A DNA stretch of 25,411 nt, from positions 1 to 25,411 of IMG/VR virus record IMGVR_UViG_3300026521_000474. One strand, 5' to 3'. The translations under genes were made by a program, and so were the position numbers. The notes beneath the pieces were generated by a model that saw only the letters and a program-made list of their open reading frames with translations, did no database searches and was not told where the DNA came from. This document shows positions 13,790 to 21,101 of this stretch, piece by piece; position 1 is the stretch's first letter, and every line of letters begins with the position of its first letter. This DNA comes from a virus.

Positions 13790-14108
13790 TTTTTACTCCT
13801 AAATATATATTAAAATCATCTCTTAGCAACTCTACTGCTTCGATGATCTTATATTTTATATTGTTATATAAAATAAAATTATTTACTTCTATTTTCTCAT
13901 TTGTTAAAAATCTCATATCATGTACAGTTTGAATAGTATCTACAAACTTATTTTTAGTATTTGCACTTTCGGCTACTACATCAATATTATTGATACTAAT
14001 CTCTTCACTTATATCAAATTTATCTTTTACCTGTACTATAGTATGAAGTTCTGCTACATCTCCACTAAAGCGGTGCATCATCCTAAAACTTTTTATAACT
14101 CTTGCCAT
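13776..14108 (-). CDS. Neck/head-tail connector protein, unassigned
   Basis: The protein has 110 aa and its start overlaps the upstream gene by 16 bp. Beta-rich sequence (MMHRFSGDVAELHTIVQV, EVNNFILYNNIKYKIIEAVE, LRDDFNIYLGVKTGRI) resembles the small beta-barrel head-tail stoppers (gp16/gpFII-like), in which IKYKIIEA is a typical central strand. It lies between the HK97-gp10-like gene and the tail terminator, the expected place for a stopper. The family is inferred from size, strands and context only. Confidence 0.55.
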   Translation of the reverse strand: MARVIKSFRMMHRFSGDVAELHTIVQVKDKFDISEEISINNIDVVAESANTKNKFVDTIQTVHDMRFLTNEKIEVNNFILYNNIKYKIIEAVELLRDDFNIYLGVKTGRI

Positions 14109-14554
14109 GAGATGCTCTTCATCAATAATCCACTATCCCTAAGCGGTGTATTGTTTCCTTTTTTTCTTTTTATAGTTTGTTTTTTATTTGCTGCAAATGG
14201 TACACCACCAGCTCTTATGGTTTTTTTAATCTCATTGGCAAACCATACTCCTGTTTGACCTCTTAGCTTACTACCATCTGCACCATCTACAACTACTTTT
14301 TTTGTTATCTCTTTTAACTTATTTTTAATAATATCTTTGTTTTTATCTGCTGTACTTCTGATAAAACTTCTTTTTGGTATACCTCTTTTAGCACTTCCAA
14401 ATTCATGTATCATCGCTACATCTAAAACACTTACACCACTATTAGGATACTTCAATGTATCAAATACACCTACTGCTATACTTCCTTTTAACTTCATAAT
14501 TCTTTTGGTAAGCCCTTCTATACCACCATTCATTTTTTTATGAATTAAACTCAT
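14093..14554 (-). CDS. HK97 gp10-like neck/tail completion protein
   Basis: This 153-aa protein shows features of the gp10/gpG virion morphogenesis group: VAMIHEFGSAKRGIPKRSFI (the E-x-G...P-x-R-x-F/Y-x motif) and a basic tail with KKQTIKRKKGNNTPLRDSG, ending in LLMKSISW (S-G-x-L-x-x-S-I/V pattern). Such proteins act as neck or tail-completion proteins that join the tail to the connector. The start ATG 14554 has no clear Shine-Dalgarno; it lies directly downstream of a 22-bp tandem repeat and may depend on a different initiation route. Confidence 0.8.
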   Translation of the reverse strand: MSLIHKKMNGGIEGLTKRIMKLKGSIAVGVFDTLKYPNSGVSVLDVAMIHEFGSAKRGIPKRSFIRSTADKNKDIIKNKLKEITKKVVVDGADGSKLRGQTGVWFANEIKKTIRAGGVPFAANKKQTIKRKKGNNTPLRDSGLLMKSISWQEL

Positions 14555-14555
14555 A

Positions 14556-14605
14556 AGCTATCTTTTTTATATCTTTTAGCTATCATTTAAATATCTTTTA
14601 GCTAT
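14556..14605. repeat. 22-bp phased repeats, AGCTAT(C)...ATATCTTTT
   Basis: AGCT occurs at 14556, 14578 and 14600, exactly 22 bp apart, and each gap ends in ATATCTTTT. Two full units and a partial third fill the 47-bp spacer between the DUF4054-like gene and the gp10-like gene. Two-turn spacing puts the motif on one face of the helix. The AGCTATC(TTTT) core is shared with 2741-2766 and 4194-4208. Confidence 0.7.
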
Positions 14606-14964
14606 ATTACAATAGGCATCATAGTAATGCTTTTTTCTTTTAAATCTAAAAACTTTATACCATAAGGTGTTGATTTTAGAATATTATCTCTATCATCTAT
14701 ACTCTCTTTGAAACTAAAGCTTTGACCACCTGCACTATATGAAGTGATCTCTTTTCCTATAAACTCATCACCTTCTGCGATAAGTTTATTTAATTTTAGT
14801 TCATGAGCTGCAAGAGCTAAAACCGCTTCATCATAAAGTAAGCCATATTTATCACTCCATACTTTTTGCTGTGCAAAAAGTATTTGAGCATCTATAGTTT
14901 CATCACTCTCATCTTTAAATTCAGGATACAAACCTCGCAAAAGACTAGCTGTCAAAAGACTCAT
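14602..14964 (-). CDS. Head-tail connector/adaptor protein (DUF4054-like)
   Basis: This 120-aa protein is mainly helical. LRGLYPEFKDESDETIDAQI, then LFAQQKVWSDKYGLLYDEAV and LALAAHELKL match the helix bundle of head-to-tail adaptors. A Gly/Ser segment (SYSAGGQSFSF) fits the flexible loop seen in DUF4054 proteins. The adaptor ring sits beneath the portal. ATG 14964 overlaps the upstream coiled-coil gene by 20 bp and has AAAGG 7 bases upstream. The 22-bp repeat begins at its stop codon. Confidence 0.75.
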   Translation of the reverse strand: MSLLTASLLRGLYPEFKDESDETIDAQILFAQQKVWSDKYGLLYDEAVLALAAHELKLNKLIAEGDEFIGKEITSYSAGGQSFSFKESIDDRDNILKSTPYGIKFLDLKEKSITMMPIVI

Positions 14965-15535
14965 TTATAACCTTTAATATACTATTTTTAGCAGTCTTAT
15001 TTCCTGTGTCAATATTGTGTAGTGTTGCATAAACTTTTAGATCATCTGCTGTTACCTCTTCATCTTCTAATTCATGTAAAATCAACCTCGCTAAAGATTC
15101 ATTTTCTACTACTAAAGCATCTATATTATTAGTTAGATCAGTAACTTTATCTTCTAGCTCTATTGTTACTTTTGCATAATCTTCATTTTTTGCATTTAAT
15201 CTTTCAACCTCTTTTTTATGCTCTTCCAAATCTTTTTTTAATAGTTCATCTATTTTACTAGATCTATTTTCTAATGAATCTAAGATATTTTCTTTATCTT
15301 TTAACAAATTATTTTCTTTTAATTCATTTAAAAATTCATCAAAAGTTAGTTGAAAATTCTCATCTATTACAAATGATAAGAATTTATTTTCAGCATAAAC
15401 TTTTATATTTCCTAAATGCTTTTTTAATTCTATTAGATCAATATCATTTATGTTGATGTCACCTTGAGCTTCAAAATATATATTTCCAAAACTCAAAGGT
15501 CTATTTTGATTGTTTCTAATTTTTGTTACTCTCAT
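14945..15535 (-). CDS. Coiled-coil head-region protein, function unknown
   Basis: The protein has 196 aa. A short beta-like N-terminus (RPLSFGNIYFEAQGDININD) leads to a long coiled coil (about 75-145, rich in Glu, Lys and Leu). The C-terminal domain has DEEVTADDLKVYATLHNIDT and AKNSILKVIN, resembling a small HeH/LEM-type helical fold found in phage head proteins. It lies between the major capsid gene and the adaptor gene. The N-terminus may resemble the FluMu N-terminal domain of Mu-like phages; I am unsure. A head completion or capsid-accessory role is inferred from place. Confidence 0.6.
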   Translation of the reverse strand: MRVTKIRNNQNRPLSFGNIYFEAQGDININDIDLIELKKHLGNIKVYAENKFLSFVIDENFQLTFDEFLNELKENNLLKDKENILDSLENRSSKIDELLKKDLEEHKKEVERLNAKNEDYAKVTIELEDKVTDLTNNIDALVVENESLARLILHELEDEEVTADDLKVYATLHNIDTGNKTAKNSILKVINESFDS

Positions 15536-15544
15536 AATTTATCC

Positions 15545-16468
15545 TTAGCTTTGTGCTATATCGCCATAGATTAAAGAGTAAAGCTGATCTATAAAAAGTC
15601 CACCAGATCTATTTTCCCATTTCTTATAATAAACATCTTTATCAAAATCTTCTGCGTAGACTACCATCTGCATAGTTTCTTCAAAGTGATAATTTCTAGC
15701 ATTATCATCATCTGCAAGTGCAATAAGTCTATCTTTGCCACCAATTCCTGCACCATTTAGTTCATGTAACTGTATGATTCTATCTTTTTCAGGTTTTGCA
15801 CTATCTCTTAGATAAGGCGATTTTTTAAGAAGATGATCTAATACTGTATCACCATTTGCACCTATAGTATTTGATACCAATTTTGTATAAAAGTTACTAC
15901 TTACTACTAGTTGTTGTGGCTCAAAAGTACCATGAGATTTATCGACCATATCTTGTAAAAACATATTTACACCTGTAAATATATCTGTACCATCGCTCTC
16001 TTCAGTTATGTCAAAATTATGTATATATAGATCTGGATCATTGATAAGTCCAGTATATTTCTCTTTTCCACTTATACAAAAATCATTTACAAAGATTTGA
16101 TACTCTTTCATACCTTGTTCAATATGTGCTTTCATATAATTTATAAGCTCTTGTTTATTGTTTTCATACTCTTTATAAACTATCAAAGGGATATTTAGCT
16201 CAATAGGAAATCTTGGGATCTCATCTGTCATAGTTTGAAGTTGTAGATTGATATTGTTTGAAGTTGTATCTGTCTTAGCTTTAAACTCTATCTCAGTATT
16301 TCCTTTGCTAGCCCAATATTTTACAAAACTTGCCCATGGCATACCTTTAGCGACATGAGGAACTATCAATCTACTCTTTAATAATTTTGTTTGAGATTTA
16401 ATAATCTCATTAAAAGCTGTTGTACTACTTTCTAATATTATAGATCTTGCTTGTGCTGACCATACCAT
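15545..16468 (-). CDS. Major capsid protein
   Basis: The protein has 307 aa, about the usual length. Sequence features fit an HK97-fold capsid of the DUF2184-like group: an N-terminal helix (AQARSIILESSTTAFNEIIK), an E-loop region with polar strands (EIEFKAKTDTTSNNINLQLQ), a spine helix (KQELINYMKAHIEQGMKEYQ), a P-domain with QQLVVSSNFYTKLVSNTIG, and the A-domain near the end (MQMVVYAEDFDKDVYYKKW). The gene follows the protease/scaffold and cement genes, as is standard. There is no sign of an N-terminal propeptide beyond the scaffold being separate. Family assignment is by pattern. Confidence 0.8.
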   Translation of the reverse strand: MVWSAQARSIILESSTTAFNEIIKSQTKLLKSRLIVPHVAKGMPWASFVKYWASKGNTEIEFKAKTDTTSNNINLQLQTMTDEIPRFPIELNIPLIVYKEYENNKQELINYMKAHIEQGMKEYQIFVNDFCISGKEKYTGLINDPDLYIHNFDITEESDGTDIFTGVNMFLQDMVDKSHGTFEPQQLVVSSNFYTKLVSNTIGANGDTVLDHLLKKSPYLRDSAKPEKDRIIQLHELNGAGIGGKDRLIALADDDNARNYHFEETMQMVVYAEDFDKDVYYKKWENRSGGLFIDQLYSLIYGDIAQS

Positions 16469-16479
16469 ATTTTATCCTT

Positions 16480-16989
16480 TTAGATTTGCATTGTTTTTTG
16501 TACTATGTAAGCTGATTTACCATCAGCACTCATTGCTCTTACTACAAAATTTACATTTTGCACAGCTGTTTTATTACCATCTGAATCATTATCTTCATCA
16601 TTTCTAACTGCTCCAATTTGAACATTATTAACATTTGGTTTAAATCTGATATATGGAGTAGTACCAATACCAATAGAATTTTCAGCTATTATCCATGATC
16701 CCCCAAATACATTTACTCCTATTTGTTGACCAGTATTATCAACAGTTTGGTTTGTAGCATAGTCACCAGCTCTACCGTCCTCAAAAGTATTACCAACACA
16801 CTTACCTACGTACGCTTCTTGTGAAGGTGGAAACACTTCACCAGCTTGATTTATACATACTATTATCCCAATAGGTGTATGTACAAGTGCTTTAAAACTT
16901 AGATTTTCAGTTAAATTGCTATTTCCTAATTGACCAGCTATTGCACTGTTTGCTGTTTGGATATAATTATTTCTTGCTCCTTGTGCCAT
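16480..16989 (-). CDS. Head decoration/cement protein
   Basis: This 169-aa protein is rich in Asn, Gly, Val and aromatic residues, with short strands (LVHTPIGIIVCINQAGEVFP, IGVNVFGGSWIIAENSIGIG, VQNVNFVVRAMSADGKSAYI). This resembles structural cement proteins that trimerise on the outer capsid. It lies between the protease/scaffold and the major capsid gene, with a one-base TAATG overlap with the former. A head decoration role is strongly suggested by position; the exact family is not certain. Confidence 0.7.
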   Translation of the reverse strand: MAQGARNNYIQTANSAIAGQLGNSNLTENLSFKALVHTPIGIIVCINQAGEVFPPSQEAYVGKCVGNTFEDGRAGDYATNQTVDNTGQQIGVNVFGGSWIIAENSIGIGTTPYIRFKPNVNNVQIGAVRNDEDNDSDGNKTAVQNVNFVVRAMSADGKSAYIVQKTMQI

Positions 16990-17531
16990 TAATTAGCCCC
17001 TCCATTAAAATATGCTCTTGTTTGAGCTTCTATATCTGCTACATCATCTGCATCATTTATAGCACCTGTATTGTATCTATCAAGTGTATTACTACTATTT
17101 TGTTTTTTTAGAAGTTGGTACATTGGCTTTAGTGATTTTAAATCTAACTCTTTTGTATCAATTCCATCATTTGCAATAATATCTTTTAATATTTCTACTA
17201 CATCTTCACTATCATTCGATATTTTGATTTGATGAGTTGTCGCAAACTCTTTTATATCTTTTAATAAACTATCATTTTCTACTTTTTGTGCTATTTTTGT
17301 AGTTTTTTTCTTTTCTTCTTCTAATTGAGCTTGTAACTCTTTGATCTTATTTTCTAGTTCTGATACTTTATCATCACTATCTGTAACTAGTTTTGATTTA
17401 TTATTTAAAGCGTCTTCAAGATCTATAATCGACTGATTTTGCTTTACAATAAGTGGTATGATCTCATCTATACTGTCCGTTGTAATCGTTTCAGTACTTC
17501 CATTTTGTAGCTGGAAAAATAATTTCTTCAT
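16989..17531 (-). CDS. Nested scaffold protein from internal start
   Basis: ATG 17531 (Met207 of the long product) is in the same frame and is preceded by AAAAGGAAAG, one of the better ribosome sites in the window. The product is 180 aa, begins MKKLFFQLQNGSTETITT, and contains only the coiled-coil scaffold part. This matches the lambda Nu3 logic, in which a separately translated scaffold is made in excess of the protease fusion. Internal initiation is inferred from the Shine-Dalgarno and the domain boundary. Confidence 0.7.
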   Translation of the reverse strand: MKKLFFQLQNGSTETITTDSIDEIIPLIVKQNQSIIDLEDALNNKSKLVTDSDDKVSELENKIKELQAQLEEEKKKTTKIAQKVENDSLLKDIKEFATTHQIKISNDSEDVVEILKDIIANDGIDTKELDLKSLKPMYQLLKKQNSSNTLDRYNTGAINDADDVADIEAQTRAYFNGGAN

Positions 17532-18149
17532 AACTTTCCTTTTTGTATTATTATCATATTTATCTGTAAAAATTGTCTCTTTATTCCGCGGAGATGTAGT
17601 AAGTGCTATATGATTTATTTGTTTCATATCTTTTACATAATCATAAGTTATCTCTATATCACCATCTTTATAAACACCCATTTGCTTGATATACCCTACT
17701 TCGTATCCTGGACTAAAACCTAAAGTTCGACCATTTAGAATATTTTGTATAGCATTTGCACTTGTAATTTTTATGTCATTTACAAGATATTTACCTATTG
17801 GTTTTGCTCTCTCTAAAGTAAAACCAAATTGTATAAAATCTCCCTTATCAAATATCTCAACTACTTGATCTATGGGATGCTCTTCTGTTACTACTACACC
17901 ATTTGCTCCTTTTAAATTTATTTCATTGAAAAGATTTTCTTCACTTTGAAAAACTTTAAACATCTTATTTGCATCTTCACCTGTAAGTCCCAATCTGTGA
18001 CCTGCATATTCTAAAACCCCAGCAGATGCTAATACTGCATTCTTAATAATGATAAAGCCTGTATGCTGTTCTATATCAAAAGATGTTTGCACATTTCCAT
18101 TTTCATCAACACTTTGTAAAGTATTTTGATATAAGTCAAACTGTGGCAT
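16989..18149 (-). CDS. Prohead protease (DUF2213-like) with C-terminal scaffold
   Basis: The 386-aa protein has an N-terminal protease domain (about 1-195). Its likely catalytic residues sit in the DUF2213 pattern: EEHP (His91), LGFSPGYE (Ser146) and QINH (His180). A linker with an internal Met207 leads to a scaffold region with a coiled coil (about 235-290) and a charged helical tail ending in ADVADIEAQTRAYF. Such serine proteases cleave the scaffold and often themselves during head maturation. Fusion of protease and scaffold with an internal start is known in lambda (C/Nu3). Upstream is a zinc-knuckle gene, downstream the cement and capsid genes. Confidence 0.85.
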   Translation of the reverse strand: MPQFDLYQNTLQSVDENGNVQTSFDIEQHTGFIIIKNAVLASAGVLEYAGHRLGLTGEDANKMFKVFQSEENLFNEINLKGANGVVVTEEHPIDQVVEIFDKGDFIQFGFTLERAKPIGKYLVNDIKITSANAIQNILNGRTLGFSPGYEVGYIKQMGVYKDGDIEITYDYVKDMKQINHIALTTSPRNKETIFTDKYDNNTKRKVMKKLFFQLQNGSTETITTDSIDEIIPLIVKQNQSIIDLEDALNNKSKLVTDSDDKVSELENKIKELQAQLEEEKKKTTKIAQKVENDSLLKDIKEFATTHQIKISNDSEDVVEILKDIIANDGIDTKELDLKSLKPMYQLLKKQNSSNTLDRYNTGAINDADDVADIEAQTRAYFNGGAN

Positions 18150-18151
18150 TA

Positions 18152-18358
18152 TTATCCTTTAAATTTTCGCATATCTGTTATATCTTGAAGTAATTTATTT
18201 TCAATCTCTTCCAATTCATTTAAGATATTTTTATATCTTTCTTCAAAACAAAAGTTGCATAAATGAACATGTGAACCTATCTGTTCTTCTTGTAAAATTA
18301 TTGGATGTGTATTGTGTCTCACACCTTTAGTACTGTGACAAATATTACATTTCAGCAT
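18152..18358 (-). CDS. Small zinc-knuckle protein
   Basis: The protein has 68 aa with a GAGGAGG ribosome site upstream of ATG 18358. It has two CxxC pairs (CNIC at 4-7 and CNFC at 34-37) plus nearby His (15, 18, 30, 32), a clear metal-binding layout, followed by a helix rich in Glu and Lys (about 40-66). This resembles small zinc-finger proteins of phage head operons and HNH-like knuckles without the catalytic part. It probably binds DNA or a partner protein. The function is unknown. Confidence 0.75.
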   Translation of the reverse strand: MLKCNICHSTKGVRHNTHPIILQEEQIGSHVHLCNFCFEERYKNILNELEEIENKLLQDITDMRKFKG

Positions 18359-18360
18359 TT

Positions 18361-18480
18361 TTATTCCTCCTCTACAATCTGAGGAGGTGCTAAAGTGTTT
18401 AACTCTTCTATTTTTGTCTTTAATTTTAAATAATCACCATCTTTAAGCATCTTACTTACTGATATATATTTACCTTCCAT
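18361..18480 (-). CDS. 39-aa hypothetical protein
   Basis: ATG 18480, with GAGGAG 6 bases upstream, opens a 39-codon frame that ends at TAA 18361-18363. It begins MEGKYISVSKMLKDGDYL and ends VEEE. It fills the gap between the MuF-like and zinc-knuckle genes with 2-4 bp spacers, and its last codons supply the GAGGAGG of the next gene. Acidic, helical; no family recognised. Good ribosome site and perfect fit in the operon support it. Confidence 0.7.
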   Translation of the reverse strand: MEGKYISVSKMLKDGDYLKLKTKIEELNTLAPPQIVEEE

Positions 18481-18483
18481 TTT

Positions 18484-19317
18484 TTACTCCTCATCAAATA
18501 TTGGTAAAGCAGTGCATTGACAATTTACATCTTCACCTGGTAAAATACCTCGACTCCCAGCCCCATCTTTATATGTATAAATTTTTCCGTCAAAACTATT
18601 ATGTTCATCTCTACTAGATCCACCTTGAGAAATAAGTTTTTTACCTGTAGTTTGCCACTCAAATTTTGTAGCACCAAGGCTGATACTTCTTTGTTTGTTC
18701 ATATTTTCAAGTATCTTATTTGTTTGATCCATTGCTATAGATCTAGCTTTCTTTTCACTTGAAGTACCTATTTTTAGAAGTGTATCTGATAACTTATCTT
18801 TACTATTTCCACTTGCTATATTTTGATAAACTGCTTTACTTATACTTGAAAATGTATCTTTATCCATAGTCTTAATAAGCTCTACATTTGCATCAATAGC
18901 AACATCTAAATATTCTTTTAAATTTTCATTATCTATTAAATCATCTAATTTTAAACCTTGAGACACTTCTAATTTTTGGAAATATTTTTTAACATCTTTA
19001 TTGCTATTAATAAATTTTTTATAATCAGTTTGACTTTTCTTTTTAAATTTAACACCAATTAGTTTACTTACACTATTTTTGAGTTTTTTATTATCAAAGA
19101 TAGTGTAAAATAATTTTACTTGATCATCTATCTTTGTTTTTAAAGTGTCTACCAAACTATCATTTCCTATTGTCTTAATATCATTGTCGTTTTCTGGAAC
19201 ATCTTTTAAAATTCTATTTGCAAGTGATTTATATCCTGCAACTCTTCTTACTAAAATATCATTGAGATATGCTTTTTGCATAGAATTTATTCTTATTTTA
19301 TTTTCTTTTTTACTCAT
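18484..19317 (-). CDS. MuF-like minor head protein
   Basis: The 277-aa protein is mostly helical, with the Mu gpF-type motif at its C-terminus. ATKFEWQTTGKKLISQGGSS, RDEH and a following VNCQCTALPIF match the W...R..H...C.C pattern of Phage_Mu_F proteins. They are packaged in the head near the portal, and in some phages ejected into the host. The gene starts inside the 3' end of the portal gene (8-bp overlap). At 277 aa it has no extra toxin domain. Confidence 0.85.
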   Translation of the reverse strand: MSKKENKIRINSMQKAYLNDILVRRVAGYKSLANRILKDVPENDNDIKTIGNDSLVDTLKTKIDDQVKLFYTIFDNKKLKNSVSKLIGVKFKKKSQTDYKKFINSNKDVKKYFQKLEVSQGLKLDDLIDNENLKEYLDVAIDANVELIKTMDKDTFSSISKAVYQNIASGNSKDKLSDTLLKIGTSSEKKARSIAMDQTNKILENMNKQRSISLGATKFEWQTTGKKLISQGGSSRDEHNSFDGKIYTYKDGAGSRGILPGEDVNCQCTALPIFDEE

Positions 19318-20569
19318 TATAGTCCTCTAAAATACCTGCTTCTTTTAAAGCTAATTGTTCTAGTTCTTCATCAAATACACCTTTCTTTTTTAAATATTTA
19401 GTGACTATAGTATCACTATACATCATAGATAATACATTTGCATTATTAATATGTATTTGTTCTGTTTCTGCAAGTGATTTATTTGATTTGTGATATAATG
19501 CTATCCATTCATATTCAATTTTTTCAGTACTATTAAAAAAAGCTTTTGCTATAACTGTATCAAGTTTATTGATAGGTGTTTCAAATTCATCAATTTGCAT
19601 AGCTTCAACTTTGTCGTAAAACAAAGTTAAACCACTCTCACCATTTGCACTTAAGCCTGTTGGATTGTTCCCAAGTAGAACTAGCTCAGGGATTCGTAAA
19701 ACTTTACTAGCTTTTTTAGATATAGATTCATCAAGTGAAGTTATACTTGCACTATCTAATGTAACTGTACCAATTTCTTCATGATCTTTATCAATAACTA
19801 GCATCTTATGTAAAGACAATCCAACAGCTAATACATTCAGTCTATTATAAACTGCTTCTTGCTGTTCTGCAGTCTCAAGTCTTCCTAATTTTGTTCTTAA
19901 TACGGGCTGATTTAGTCTTATTGGTAAATTGGCAAATATATCATTGATAGAACTATCAGCTATAAGTACATCATATAGCTTATAAATCACACTGTTACCT
20001 AAAAAATCTGTTTGCATAGAGCTATAGCTAGATAGTGTATCATCTCCCACAAATTCCAAACATCTAGATCTATGAATTTTAAGAGGATTATCTGTATTTA
20101 TCTTATAATGAGTATAGTCATTTGAAAAAGTTGTACTAAATCCTTTTTCATTATATACACTTAAAAGTGGTTTTTCATAAAGTTTTATATCTTTTAAGCC
20201 ATCTTTTCTAATCTTATCTATATCAAGTGGTAGTTCTGGATCTAATCCATCGTCAATAGTCATAACTGCAATTGCACCACCAAATGTTTTAGCTAATTTA
20301 CTACCGCTATAAAAAAGTTTTTTGATATTAAATTCATTTACTTTATTTTCATAACCTTCTGGGGCTTTTTTGATTTGTCTAAATTTTCGTACCATATGGA
20401 ATGGCTCAAGCGTAACTGCACTTTGAAATATCCAATGAGTTTGAAGCAAAGCAGACATCTCGAAATACGTTTTAAAGTTTTTATAGTATGCAGAAGTGTT
20501 TTGTAAGCCTCGCTCAGAAGCTATACGATTATGTATATCAGTTAAACTATCAGTTGCTACTAGTGACAT
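19310..20569 (-). CDS. Portal protein (DUF1073-like)
   Basis: Starting at ATG 20569, behind AAAGGAAAAAG, gives 419 aa beginning MSLVATDSLTDIHNRIASER. A start 33 bp upstream would begin with an uncharacteristic MCCGRAIKGK segment that comes from the 69-bp repeat and is rejected. Sequence features suit the DUF1073 portal group: GLQNTSAYYKNFKTYFEMSA, YSGSKLAKTFGGAIAVMTID, then SSMQTDFLGNSVIYKLYDVL and VLRIPELVLLGNNPTGL with SANGESGLTLFYDKV near the end. The dodecameric portal is the DNA channel and docks terminase. Databases sometimes label DUF1073 proteins by the anti-CBASS name Acb1; the context here says portal. Confidence 0.85.
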   Translation of the reverse strand: MSLVATDSLTDIHNRIASERGLQNTSAYYKNFKTYFEMSALLQTHWIFQSAVTLEPFHMVRKFRQIKKAPEGYENKVNEFNIKKLFYSGSKLAKTFGGAIAVMTIDDGLDPELPLDIDKIRKDGLKDIKLYEKPLLSVYNEKGFSTTFSNDYTHYKINTDNPLKIHRSRCLEFVGDDTLSSYSSMQTDFLGNSVIYKLYDVLIADSSINDIFANLPIRLNQPVLRTKLGRLETAEQQEAVYNRLNVLAVGLSLHKMLVIDKDHEEIGTVTLDSASITSLDESISKKASKVLRIPELVLLGNNPTGLSANGESGLTLFYDKVEAMQIDEFETPINKLDTVIAKAFFNSTEKIEYEWIALYHKSNKSLAETEQIHINNANVLSMMYSDTIVTKYLKKKGVFDEELEQLALKEAGILEDYNE

Positions 20570-21009
20570 ACTTTTTCCTTTGATCGCTCGACCGCAGCAC
20601 AAACACCTTTATCGACTCTTGAATCTATTATCTGCGAAGCAGACGAAAATTTTTTTAGCTCAATCCACTCACTCCAAATATCTTTATTGTTTATCATATT
20701 TCCTATTATTTCGCTATCTTTTGCATAGCTAAAAAGCAACTTACCGCTTGTATTTTTATCGTCATTTACAATTAAAAAACAACCATTTTTAAAAACTACT
20801 CTATATATAAGATCATCTATTTTTAATATATCACCTTGACAAATCTCTTGATCTTTACTATCGTAAAGTTTACTGTAAAGCAAAACTATATTCTCATCTC
20901 CAAATGTAAACTTAGTAGTAGCATCATAAATAGCAAAAATATCCTCACTATACAAAGTATGATTGAGTATTTTATGAGTATTTTTATCTAATATTTTTAC
21001 ATTTACCAC
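20560..21009 (-). CDS. YopX-like phage protein
   Basis: GTG 21009, behind AAGGAAAAAAG, gives 149 aa. The YopX pattern is clear at residues about 48-105: LYDSKDQEICQGDILKID, LIYRVVFKNGCFLIVND and EIIGNMINN. YopX proteins are small beta-rich proteins common in phages; their function is unknown. Residues about 119-141 are encoded by the 69-bp direct repeat whose other copy is non-coding upstream of this gene, so the C-terminal tail is not of normal YopX origin. The stop overlaps the portal start by 10 bp. A late-operon position between terminase and portal is odd, as YopX genes usually lie in early regions. Confidence 0.8.
   Translation of the reverse strand: MVNVKILDKNTHKILNHTLYSEDIFAIYDATTKFTFGDENIVLLYSKLYDSKDQEICQGDILKIDDLIYRVVFKNGCFLIVNDDKNTSGKLLFSYAKDSEIIGNMINNKDIWSEWIELKKFSSASQIIDSRVDKGVCAAVERSKEKVCH
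20588..20656. repeat. 69-bp direct repeat, copy 1 (3' end of YopX-like gene)
   Basis: This copy is identical to 21033-21101 except for one base (A at 20596, G in the other). On the - strand it encodes YopX residues about 119-141 and lies immediately before the Shine-Dalgarno of the portal gene. It includes a short hairpin (TCTGC-TTC-GCAGA) and is more G+C-rich than its surroundings. Confidence 0.95.
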
Positions 21010-21032
21010 TACTTTTTTCCTTTTTTATTTGT

Positions 21033-21101
21033 TCGACCGCGGCACAAACACCTTTATCGACTCTTGAATCTATTATCTGCGAAGCAGACGAAAATTTTTT
21101 T
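21033..21101. repeat. 69-bp direct repeat, copy 2 (upstream of YopX-like gene)
   Basis: This is the second copy, 445 bp from the first, lying just upstream of the YopX-like GTG start. In the frame used by copy 1 it could also be read as FSSASQIIDSRVDKGVCAAV, followed by a different tail, but it has no start codon and so looks like a gene remnant. The single difference between copies is synonymous in that frame. Confidence 0.95.

Noticed and set aside
19310-20602. Portal start at 20602
   Set aside because: The extra 11 residues derive from the 69-bp repeat, and ATG 20569 has a better ribosome site.
21033-21060. tRNA-like GTTCGA sequence
   Set aside because: No acceptor, anticodon or D arm pairs around it.
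20588-21101. Diversity-generating retroelement template/variable repeats
   Set aside because: Copies differ at one base only, not at many adenines, and no reverse transcriptase is present in the window.
20588-21101. Phage attachment sites attL/attR
   Set aside because: They lie inside the essential head operon and flank a single small gene; no integrase is seen. Duplication is a simpler explanation.
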